Shown here piece after piece: positions 36,906 through 48,700 of a DNA stretch of 64,000 nt (position 1 is its first letter; each line of letters opens with the position of its first letter). Source of the stretch: Watersipora subatra. Taxonomy: Eukaryota; Bryozoa; Gymnolaemata; Cheilostomatida; Watersiporidae. The notes beneath the pieces are model-generated. The model was not told the DNA's origin, ran no database searches, and saw nothing but the letters and a program-made list of their open reading frames with translations. The position numbers were made by a program, and so were the translations under genes. The DNA is taken from NCBI RefSeq assembly GCF_963576615.1, contig NC_088714.1:4712001-4776000 (forward strand), given 5' to 3'.

Positions 36906-39900
36906 GTAAACTTCCTTCAGTTTTTCGATATATTTATAGCCAATCATCCTGTTAAATCCTAGGTGCATTTTAACTCTCATAGAGGTACCTGCAACTTGCA
37001 ATTGATCTGGCATTTCTAATTGGCTGTTAGAGCTTTTGAGTTTGTATATGCTATCTTAGACAAGTTTTATAATATGCACAAAGCTATCATGGTATTCATA
37101 AATATGTCGTCATATGCAATGTGTATAAAAGCTATTTTGTCATCCCGGATGCTAGACGGGTTGAAATCACCAAAGAACTTGTGTCATGCTAGTCCTTACA
37201 CATTATTCAACCTAATGAGTTAACATGGCAGCAGCAAGTTATAAACTGATAAGTTATTTATTGGTCAACATGCATGTACCTATGCTCTTATTGCTCAATA
37301 ATTGCCAACGAAATGCCACAAGAAGTATTTAGGTCATCTTATTTGACATTTTATAAAAAAAACTTGAACAACGTAAATATTGGCAGTATGTTGTGGAATG
37401 TTATCTAGACATTCTTACGGGGATATTGAGTTTGCTGTTTTTGCATGCCAAAACAATTTTCTGGCAAGTTGGCGATCTTTGACCTGAAATAGGTACTATA
37501 CAGTTTTTAAATTTGGCTGCTTGCTCTCACATTTGCTGTTCCGACAATGTGCGGTCAGTTTGAATGAAACGAATTTTCTTAGCTGGAATGCTTCAAACAA
37601 GCAGTCAGCAAGATGATGATAGTCATACAAAGTACGCTTTATATATCTTTCAAGGTTTTGTGTGTCAGTTTTATCTGTTTCATTGTTTAGGAGTTATCGC
37701 TCCTTAGTATACATGGGCCTACCTTTTCTACCACTGAATCTTCACATAAATGTAGACATCTATTCCTCATTTATTCTTGCCGTAGCCTTAAAGATCTATT
37801 CACAGCAAACTCTAAATAGTTCACAAAATTGTGACTGGATGGACAACTTTAGAATTAGAAATAAATCTCATGTAAAACAACTGAAAATCGTTTGGCATTT
37901 TTGTGCCCAAGCAGTAGGGTAGGTCAATTACATACTCAAATTATTGTCATTATGGGAAAGTAGCTGACTATCAACTCAGCCAAAAAAATCACTTCTTTAG
38001 GCAACACATTATTATGTTTAAAATAGCTTGACATTTGTCACGAATACAAATCATTTTACTAGCATAGGTACAGCATCATGTTATAAAACCTAAAATTTTA
38101 GGTATGCATAGCATTCAGATTGTATCAAGTTTGTGTAAATATTACAAAACCAGAAAATTCAAGATTAGCTCTCCCAAAAAATGCTAACATGACCCATTTT
38201 TCTAGCCTTCCCTTATATATAATTCCCACATGTAATGCATTGCAGAGGCAGCAGTAAAGAGAGGTAGTTTGGCAGCATTTGAAAACAACATCACATAAAG
38301 GGCAAACCAAAGGAATCAAATCTAAATTTGATTTTGAAATAAATCAAAACAAGATAACGTTGTTTCTGTATAAAGTTTCTAAAATTAGCAATAACATTTC
38401 TGGTAATCTCAAAATAGATACACAGACGTTAGCAGAAGAGGCTATTAGGGAATTATACCTGTCGTCGAATCTACTCAGTTTACCAATTTAATCAGACACA
38501 GGCTAGCAAAGGATCACATGAACAAGCTAGGAAAATATATACTGTATAGGAATAAAGTAATATTGTGAATAATATTAATATTTTGTTATGTATAAGTAAT
38601 CGTTACAAAATCTTGAAAGTTAGTCCCTGAGACAACTGGAGTTGGCAGCAAATGCTTTTGAAAAGGTTATAAACTGGTCACATCCAAACTTCCTAGAAAT
38701 AGTAAATGCTCAACTAATCGCAAAAGTGCCTGACATTGGCTAGAGCCGTAACTAGGCGAGGGCATTTGATACCTACTAGCAATGCACTAATCGTAAGCCG
38801 TTTATCTGTTGAACATCAAGGACATTTACTTTTGTCACTACAGTTCATGTGTGACTAAAATGAAAGGAGAAACTGGCATGATTTATCTGGAGATGAATTT
38901 GCTATGTGTCTCACTGTCTCGGTACTTTCTCATTATCAAACCATTATTGCTCAGTTGTGTCTATGTTTTACACTCTGCCATGCATTTTGCTTTGATTTGT
39001 AGAGGTTCATTACTTTCTATTACACTTGTCACCAACTGGGACTGAGAATAATTGAGACAGACACCCACAGACGAGCATAAGGCATAATAATGGTCGTAAG
39101 TACAATTGTAAGATTTTGGTTGGTGCGTATCACCCGCTTTATAGATACGCTTTAAGACACACAAACATGCATCTGTGCTGCATTTACTCAATTTGAAATC
39201 GCAAATATGCCAAAGATCCATTCAAATCAACTTTTTTTATGAGGAAATGAGCGCAATACGACTTTAAAACTTATTGCACTCTTGATGAGGTTGAAGTAAA
39301 ATGCTGAAATTTAAAAAAAAACAGTTTCCCATGTTGTAAGCAACATTTGAACAGCATTTGATAAATACAAAGTGTGGGACTATTTATTTTGATAATCTAT
39401 CATAAGCCTCTTACCATAAATTTTAAGCAAGGGATCATTGTGAATTGACCAAAGAGATGATTAAGAGAAGCTTGATGAAGTGGTGAATATCTTTATATTT
39501 GTATTAAATTGTATTAAGTATTGAGGCTGCGATAGCCTGTGCACCAGTCTTATTTGATTACAAAAGTTTATTGGCATTTGCATCAACTATTTTCAAAAAA
39601 CCCGCTCAAGGGTCCCAACCTTAAAAGTATTTTCATCAAGTAAATCTCCGCTACATGTATTTTTATTGAATGTGTTTATTTGCTTAACCCTAAATAATTG
39701 TTTGGTAAACAGAATACTTTTCATGCAAATTTTTATGTTATTTCGTTACTTTTTATTCATGTTCAAATATTTTAGATCACTTCAAAGGAAGATGTAAATG
39801 TGTCAGGACTCATACTATACTATTCAAAATGTTTGTGAAAATACTTCTAATATGGCTGATAAAAAGCTCTTGCACCCATGTTTAAAAATCATTGAAAATT

Positions 39901-40477
39901 TGTGGCAACAGCCTTAACATATTACTTTGATCCTTTTTTGTCACAATTTTTTTCATGTTTGCAAACGGAGTTGATATATCGAGGCTAATATTTTAAACAA
40001 CTGCAATTTAATTTTGAAATGATTATCATCTGAAATGTGTACGAATTTTCATTCAAATTTGCACCCATTCGTAGTAACGTTAGAGGGCTGGTCAGGTAGT
40101 CATTGAGACCAAAGAGGTAATGATATCTTGGTTTACAAGTGGATTGAGGTTTTTTAAGCAAAATAGTGCACAATTTTTTTAACGCTAGCGCATATGTGTA
40201 GCGGTATATGTTTGTATTCACTTATACTTGCATGTGTATAATGCACACATTTAACAGATGAGTGTGTTTGAAATACCCAGTGCAGCGATATTCTCATGCA
40301 AACCTTAAAATATATTGAGTACAAAAGAGAGAACTAAAAAATGCTGATTAGTTTAACAAACAGAAAATTTGAAATGGTTTCATGTAATTTCAATGGGCTA
40401 ACGTTTAGCTTAGGTCACCTGCATAATGTAAAAAAATTTTCTTTAAAAATGATTACGGAATGCCCATTAGAAGTATC
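36906..40477. other. Intergenic, no gene seen
   Basis: No exon with family resemblance was found on either strand. Open frames up to 86 codons (for example 37662-37922 and 38961-39221) have no recognisable motifs and lack splice support. Confidence 0.45.
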
Positions 40478-40956
40478 CAGTCATACCTAGATATAGGAGC
40501 TTAATGCAGTTCTGGAACTGCTCGTATGTTAATTCGCTCGTGTCTCAAAGCACTATTTCCTATATAAAATAACTAAATACAAATTAATTTGGTATCATAC
40601 TACGAAAAAAAACATAAAACAGGATGTTATGGTGAGAAAACGTGTTTTTGATGGTTTATTTTAGTACCTATGTTAACAAAGTAACAAATACCTATTTAGT
40701 TGTTGAAGTCTGCAATAAAATGTAAAATTACTATGTACACTACCTTTTAAAATCTTTTTTAAACCAATTCGAGGCGAAAAACTGAGCAATGCTTCTCTCG
40801 AAGCGGCTTCTCACGTACTTAGCCATATTTTGGCCATCGAGAACCGGCTCGTATCTCAAAGGTTACCCATATTTCAAGGAAAAAACTAGTGTGAAATTGT
40901 ACTCACATCTCAATTTTCTCGAATGTTAGGTCACTCGTATGTCGAGGTATGACTGT
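40478..40956. mobile_element. MITE with CAGTCATACCT ends (pogo/Tigger-like)
   Basis: The left end CAGTCATACCTAGATATAGG and the right end, read on the minus strand CAGTCATACCTCGACATACG, are terminal inverted repeats. TA follows the right end. Inside are repeated CTCGTAT(G/C)T words. Related to 63608-64000 and internally to 30952-31853. Confidence 0.7.
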
Positions 40957-41393
40957 ATACAGTGTACATGGATATGTATATATACCTAATAATACAGCTT
41001 ATATGTATCTACCATTATGCTGCTTTTCAACGTACGATGAGCACATTAAAGGCTGCGATGAGGGGCTAAGGATGTGTTTTTAAAATGTAAGCTAGAAACG
41101 TATTTAATTAACATTATTGAGTTTTTTGCATTGGTGGCATTGCCTCTCTTAAGCTGATATATTCCGTTGTAAATAGATTACAGAAATAGCAAAATTGCAT
41201 CCAGCTGTGATTGCTTTACTACAGGTTTAGACATAGTTGCAGCAAGAGTTTTATTTGGTTTCCTGATTGATTTTATAGCTACATGTAGTATTCATACCAT
41301 GGAGGTCTTGTGTACACTTGATTGTTTCGTACTTTGTCAAAGCCTCACGTATTTCAAAACACCTGATAGCGAGGAGCATTTGTGTGTTTGTTG
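40957..41393. other. Intergenic spacer
   Basis: Unique sequence between a MITE and the 34-bp array. No gene seen. Confidence 0.4.
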
Positions 41394-42345
41394 TTGCATT
41401 ATGGGATGAGAAGCACTAGCTTTTCTGTTGCATTATGGGATAAGAAGCACTAGCTTTTCTGTTGCATTATGGGATAAGAAGCACTAGCTTTTCTGTTGCA
41501 TTATGGGATAAGAAGCACTAGCTTTTCTGTTGCATTATGGGATAAGAAGCACTAGCTTTTCTGTTGCATTATGGGATGAGAAGCACTAGCTTTTCTGTTG
41601 CATTATGGGATGAGAAGCACTAGCTTTTCTGTTGCATTATGGGATGAGAAGCACTAGCTTTTCTGTTGCATTATGGGATGAGAAGCACTAGCTTTTCTGT
41701 TGCATTATGGGATAAGAAGCACTAGCTTTTCTGTTGCATTATGGGATAAGAAGCACTAGCTTTTCTGTTGCATTATGGGATAAGAAGCACTAGCTTTTCT
41801 GTTGCATTATGGGATAAGAAGCACTAGCTTTTCTGTTGCATTATGGGATAAGAAGCACTAGCTTTTCTGTTGCATTATGGGATGAGAAGCACTAGCTTTT
41901 CTGTTGCATTATGGGATGAGAAGCACTAGCTTTTCTGTTGCATTATGGGATGAGAAGCACTAGCTTTTCTGTTGCATTATGGGATAAGAAGCACTAGCTT
42001 TTCTGTTGCATTATGGGATAAGAAGCACTAGCTTTTCTGTTGCATTATGGGATAAGAAGCACTAGCTTTTCTGTTGCATTATGGGATAAGAAGCACTAGC
42101 TTTTCTGTTGCATTATGGGATAAGAAGCACTAGCTTTTCTGTTGCATTATGGGATAAGAAGCACTAGCTTTTCTGTTGCATTATGGGATGAGAAGCACTA
42201 GCTTTTCTGTTGCATTATGGGATAAGAAGCACTAGCTTTTCTGTTGCATTATGGGATAAGAAGCACTAGCTTTTCTGTTGCATTATGGGATAAGAAGCAC
42301 TAGCTTTTCTGTTGCATTATGGGATAAGAAGCACTAGCTTTTCTG
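41394..42345. repeat. 34-bp minisatellite, exactly 28 units
   Basis: 952 bases = 28 x 34. The unit starts TTGCATTATGGGATAAGAAG and ends CACTAGCTTTTCTG. Variation is almost only one A/G site (GGATAAG or GGATGAG). In order the units read G, 4A, 4G, 5A, 3G, 6A, G, 4A. No indels were seen. Confidence 0.97.
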
Positions 42346-42773
42346 TCTTGCGGCATGAATAACTTGGGGAACATTTCACTCTTTCTCATCAGGAAGTTTT
42401 CCACAAAAACTGCATCAATCATTAAAGATTAAATAATTGCCATTTTATTATTTTATGTTAGACTCGTCCATAGATACCAACTCCATGGCAACTGACACGA
42501 TTAACACAACTAAAAGTGCAATGGAGTTTCTCTCCATTTTTTTCAACATTTAATTATTAAAAACTCTACTAGCTTCATGGAAATCGAGTACCAGTTATTA
42601 TATATGTATATCGATAGAGATGTGTATGTCCATGTCTACGCATAGTTGAGACCTTTTTATACGATGTACTTAAATGCGTCGCGTAGTAATAGTACATTGA
42701 TGAGGGTTTTAAAATATTGCTTTACAGAAATAGCGCTAATACGTAAACATAATATGAGTGGTTTATGCATCTG
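42346..42773. other. 3' flank of the dispanin gene with a poly(A) signal
   Basis: On the minus strand an AATAAA lies at 42449-42444, about 325 bases after the dispanin stop codon. If used, the 34-bp array is just outside the transcript. Confidence 0.45.
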
Positions 42774-45700
42774 TTAGTTTGACATGCGTCTACTCTGGCT
42801 TCCACTGAACAACGAAAGATGCTTAGCAGGGGGTCCTGAGTCCAAGAGATCACTCCAACAGTAGACTAGGTAGAGGGTTAGGTATAGAGAGCATCCCGTG
42901 AAGGTGGCGAGGATGTTGAGAAAGTAGGCGAGGCGACTGTACCTCTTGGCAAGACCTTTTTTCCCTGCAACACAAATGGCGTGGTCTGTCATAGATGTTA
43001 CTTACACATCTATTTCCTCTTGTACATCTATTTGCATTGTTTATTGAATGTGTATTATTCCATCTACATTCATTCTATAAACAAGTCAAAGCTTCCAATT
43101 CCATGCAAGGAATCCGCTGTCCTTGCATGGAATTGCTGTTTGTATCACAAAGTTAGTATTCAGATACAGTATATGGCTATTTAGTGTACTAAAATGAAAC
43201 TATGGATATAGCCAAAATGCTTGACTTACACCCGCTAAAAACCCCAATATTGTTTGTATATACTGATCTTAGAAGGTTGCATCAATCATTTTAGTTAAAC
43301 AGCCTAGAGAATGGCTCTTGATGACTTTAGATTCTCTACGGTTATCAATAAATATAAATTATCGTTGAATGGGATTTGTAGTCTGCATTATTTCGTCACG
43401 CACATATTCACAAACATGGAGTTGTCCTCCACCTGCCACTTTGAATGATATGAAACTGATATATGATATATATATATAATATATATATATTTATATATAT
43501 GTAAATATATATATTATATATATAAACTTATATATATATAAGTTTTAAATCTTATGAGATTTTGTGTGACATGAGCACTTCCAGATTCCCTACATATAAA
43601 CATACCTTTCGGTGACTAAGCATACACAATGAGCTATTATTCATGTAACCAAGATAGCTGAACTAAAAACAACTAAAAATAAATGTGGAGTTATTCTCTA
43701 CATTCTGCTTTCAACAAAGTAATTAGTCTAGGATTCTAGAATTCGTTGTGAATGAATCCAGCAGTTTAGATTTTCCCTCGGACTTTTTTATTTTATTTTA
43801 GCTAACAAATATGAACTACTGAGGAAGACCTCATTGTTGCATGTTAGAGGCATACATTGTTTACTCTGTACCTAATGATAGTGTACTATTGTGTAACACG
43901 ATCGTCGTCATCATCGTAATCAAGATGAGTAAATTTGAATTTGATTGGCATTGAAAGCGAACCCCTACAGCTATCCTCTACCCTCAGGCAGTCTAAAAGA
44001 GCCCAAAATCATACATTCTTCAATTTTAGATTTGACAGAGCAAGTTAGTTTGTTTCAAGTTGTTTCAATAATAGCACAATCTTCGCAAAAGTAAAAGAGT
44101 TTTGTTTGATAAAAGCAGTATTCCATAAACCATTAAAGTACACATAGCAGGTAATATGTAGCGTGTATCTGTGGTGCTGTCAAACCCGTGTTGTTAAAGC
44201 ACCACAGATACACATACGGATTCCAATATGGTTTCAAACTATCTACTTCGATTGTTTTGGATTTCAAGTTGCATAGTTTTAAATTTGCTTGTTTTTTGTT
44301 TATTTACCTGCACTTAAGTCCAACAAATCTGTTGTTTCCAATACAATTAAAATAAAATTGGGTAAAATGTGAAAGCAACATGTATTTTATTTATTAGTGT
44401 GCGAAAGAGTCGTTTAGGGAGCAGGGAGCAGGGAGCAGGGAGCAGGGAGCAGGGAGCAGGGAGCGTGCAATCATAAATTATCAAAAAAGCTTTTACTTGT
44501 CATGCCAATTCTTTCCAATCAGTTAAGGATAAGTAGCATTAATGACTTGGATGGACACCAGATGTGATTTCCTCAAACCTCCCAACAGGATGCAGATGAA
44601 CAAGCAGAGGCACGGTGATGTTAGCTCCCCCCCCTTAGAATATTCATAGCCATATACTCAGCCAACGTCCATATACAATTCTATGAATATTGCAAGTGTC
44701 TAGCTTTCAATAATTAGTAGAGCTACTAGCTAGCCATTCCATTGTCATCCATGGATGATAGACACGTAGTCCGCAGACCTATTAAGCATCAAGTGTAGTG
44801 ACGATTTATAAATTTAGTTTAAATTGTTTGCTAAATATGAAAACACTGGCAGGTCACTGCAATGCACAGTGTCTCTATGAATGTACAGTATGTCGATGTT
44901 CGGGGGTTGACAAATGGAATTTGGTTGACCCATTTTTCTTTCTGGATGTATAGACAGCACGCTTTGAGTTATGCAACTCATGCTGGTTTACCGCAGTAAC
45001 ATCGCTACAGTTTGAAGTTAGAGAAACGATGTCCAAGTATTACAGTCAACTCTTATTGATCAGATATAGAACACTGACATTGCATGAGAAATATTAGACA
45101 TATTTATGCAAATATCAGTTTTTCTATCAACTAAATTACTGAACTTTATGTGTCCTTGACATTAAAAGATGTTGACTTAAGCCTGGTTTCCATATGACAG
45201 TGCAATGATCGTGCGCGGCCCAGTGATCGTGCGCAATGCATTTCTTGGGCTGCGATGCAGTGTTTCCATAGCGGACGTAGAGGCCATGCTTGCATTGGAC
45301 AGGGTGGGTAATTTCATTACTTTTTTGTACGGGAGACCGATTTCGGAAAAGAGCCCTCCGTTGCGACCTTGCGCTGTCATATGAAAATCAGGCTTTTTCG
45401 TACGGGAGGCCAATTTTTTCGGAAAACAGCCCTCCGTTTGAATTGTGGGATAGGTTGAAAAGATCGAGCGGTGTATTGTGGGATACATTATCGCGCGCAC
45501 CCGTCGCAAGGATCCATTCTGTTGGATCCTTGCGATCAGCGTACGCACGTTGGGCGATCGTCGTACGATGACGTTTTCACAGCCGACCTACGCACGACGT
45601 CGTGCGCCTTGTTGCGCGCCTTGCGCTGTCATATGAAAACCAGGCTATAGAATCACTGACCCTCTGCATGGAGTTTTGCCTCGTACATGTAGATCTCTGT

Positions 45701-48700
45701 ATTATCAGAAAACAAGAATATATGGACGCTTGTCAGTGAAGGCACTTTTCATGCTGAAACAGGGCATAAGCAGAGGGATTTCCTCACTATTGAGATTGAT
45801 GAACATTCGTTTTCGCTAAGCGCTTAGGATAAGTAGTACTACATATTGCCTGAGTAAGATTCGCTGTCATATAAGTAGGAAAAAGTTTGGCGGTCGGATA
45901 TTGGCAACTCTACTGGGTCTATATTCATTTGCAAGGCTGTTACAGAGACCTATCACTATGTTTCCATACTACGATTAATCCGCAAGTTTACGCCATCTGC
46001 GAGATGGAAATGACAAAAACCGAGTCATGCTACTCACAAGTTTTATCGAATGTTACATGCTTGCGAAGGATTCGCACGCACTCGCAAATGATGCACAAAA
46101 AAGTGCGGCGCAAGCTATTCCGTTTTCAACATTTTTCATACTTTAGTCGTTCTTATTTTGATTTGAGAAAGAAAGCATGCTGTTAAGTGAGACAGCAGTA
46201 GGCTACGCCACTATGACCTCTGGTGTAGATTCATAGAATTCCTCAGATTTGTTAACAGAGCACCGGCGTTAATCCACAACATGCGAATGTCCATGGAAAC
46301 ACTTATTGTACGCTAACTCAATGTGTGCACAACTCCACATCCATATAATCCATACAAAGGAAACAGTGATTGAGGACCTATTTCGCACTGTTCATATTCC
46401 CTGAAATTCAGTTCCTTTGTCAGTGATGTCAAAGCAATGCATTGTGTAAGTACTGAAAATCATGGGACTGTCATCATAATAGCCTTACATGTCGTTAATG
46501 GTGAGTTAGCCTTCCATTCATCGACTTTGAAAGTACCCTATAAAAGCAAGTCATTTTAGAAAGTCCAGTTACTGGTATGTATTTGCCTTTTGCTGGCAGA
46601 TGTGTCATTTACTGCCATGTTGTTGGCCTTCTCTGCCACTAGTCTTACTCATAACCAAATAATAGTTAGAAGCTTATCTTGATTGGACACAATGATAAAC
46701 ATGTGTGTAAAAGAATCACTTGAAATTTGTGAAAATAACAAAAACATTTAATAAATGTATTCTAAAGCATTGATAGTAAATTCTAAAGCATTATATTCTA
46801 TAAGCCCTGTGATGGGCAAATTCATCTCCAGAGGTCCCCCTTCCACGAAAAAATTACCAGTTGATGTTTTGCATTCACTTTTTTGGTCATGACTCAAAAT
46901 CAGTTTTTCCGATCTTCATTAACTCCGAAAATTCCCCACAATTTGGTGCCAATAATCATTAGAATACATCAATATCAATAAGCTATTTCCTTGTTGTGGT
47001 TGCCATGGTTTTAATGACGAGTGTGTCTTAGAAGAGCGTTCATCCGAATCATCAGAACTACTCTGATTCGAATTCGCTAAGGTCTAAATTCGATCGATTG
47101 TCTTAAGATTCGCCCATGAATTGATTTACGACCTGATCTGAAGGATTTGAAACGTTTAGATGACCGACTAGAATGCTCTTCAGGAGCACCGCGCGGCGTA
47201 CTAGCATCAGGGGCCACTATTTTTATGGCGCATAGAGTTAATTTGATCAACTCTAACGGTTGTCGTTTTTTCTCTCAAAATAATGAAAGTAACACGATTC
47301 AAGTAAGTTAGAGTTCTACCAGTCTTAAAGCAGTCTCTTGTTAAACTCGGTTTGATGCGGCGACGTATATGAAACCATTTTAAACATTGGTGAGGCCAAA
47401 GACATTAATGTTGCACTGTCATGGGAGAATGCAAAATACAGGGGTTTATTGCGATGCTGTCAAAGGGTTAATATGCTTAGAAATAGGGATTTGCTAATTA
47501 CTGGTATCCATTACCAAGCAGCGAACACCATGAAGTTTATGATGAAAAAAATTTATTGACAGGGATATGCGGTGAGCAGTCATTATGGCCTATCGATATC
47601 TATAAAGTTGAAATTATTCTTTATCTAACACTCTCAAGAGCATGAGAAACACCATAGTTGTTACTCACTCGATCAGAAAATGAATCTAATGAAAGAATTT
47701 AGCATTCACCAAAAACCATCAGTGGTAGTGACCATGATGTACATGTGGTTCAATAACATCATATATCATTGATGATATAACATTGAAATATTTATGAAGA
47801 TTTTGGGAAAAATCTTATAATGATTCTTCAACACGCAGGCGTATTCACTCGCTGTCAGCAAATCTTACTAGACTCGGCTATCGCACGCGATAGTGTACTC
47901 AACACTATTGTAATTATTTGGCTATTGTGAAGGGTTCATGATTGGAATACAAATACTATTCTCATGAGCACATTACCACTATTCATGTAGGGAATCCATC
48001 AGCACTTTTAATAGTCTTGTCTCCAAATAGCTTTAAAACACGGGCACACCGATCGTTGTGATAGGCGAAGGCGAGAAAAAAGAGAGAAAGGTATATTAAA
48101 AAAACACACCATTTCATTCATTTTTAAAAATGCTCTCAATTGAAAATATACATCAAATAACCTAAAAACCAAAAATTTTACCAATTAAAACACTCACCTT
48201 TACTAACAATATATACAACTTTCAAAAGACACTTTGTGGGCGGAAACAAGGGTTTAATGTAGACCTTTGAATATTGGGATTCGATATATAAGGGCTACAG
48301 GAGAATATTTACCAAATGCAAAGGCTGTTTGTGGCTAATCCAAGGACAAGGTCAGAGGTTCATTGCGTGAGCTTGTCTTGTAACCGTTATATATCGAATC
48401 CCAATGTTCAAATGTCTACATTAAATGCTCGTTTCCGCCCGCAAAGTGTCTTTTGAGAGTTGTATATTGTTAGTAAAGGTGAGCGTTTTAATTTATAAAA
48501 TTATTGGTTTCTAGGTTATTTGATTTATATTTTCAAATGAGAGCATTTCTAAAAGTGAATGAGATGATGTGTTTTTGTAATATACCCTTCTCTCTTTATT
48601 TTCATCGTCGCCTATCGCAACGATCGGAGTACCAGTGCTTTAAAACTAGTTAATGGATGAATGATTATACATTTCCTATGTGAAAAAGTTAGATCTACAC

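Noticed and set aside
38125-38491. Cys-rich minus frame (CPLCDVVFKCC) and overlapping plus frame
   Set aside because: No spacing of a known zinc finger and no splice sites or family match. Left as chance.
45177-45571. Overlapping open frames on both strands at 45.2-45.6 kb
   Set aside because: They lie inside a GC-rich MITE, where few stops occur by composition.
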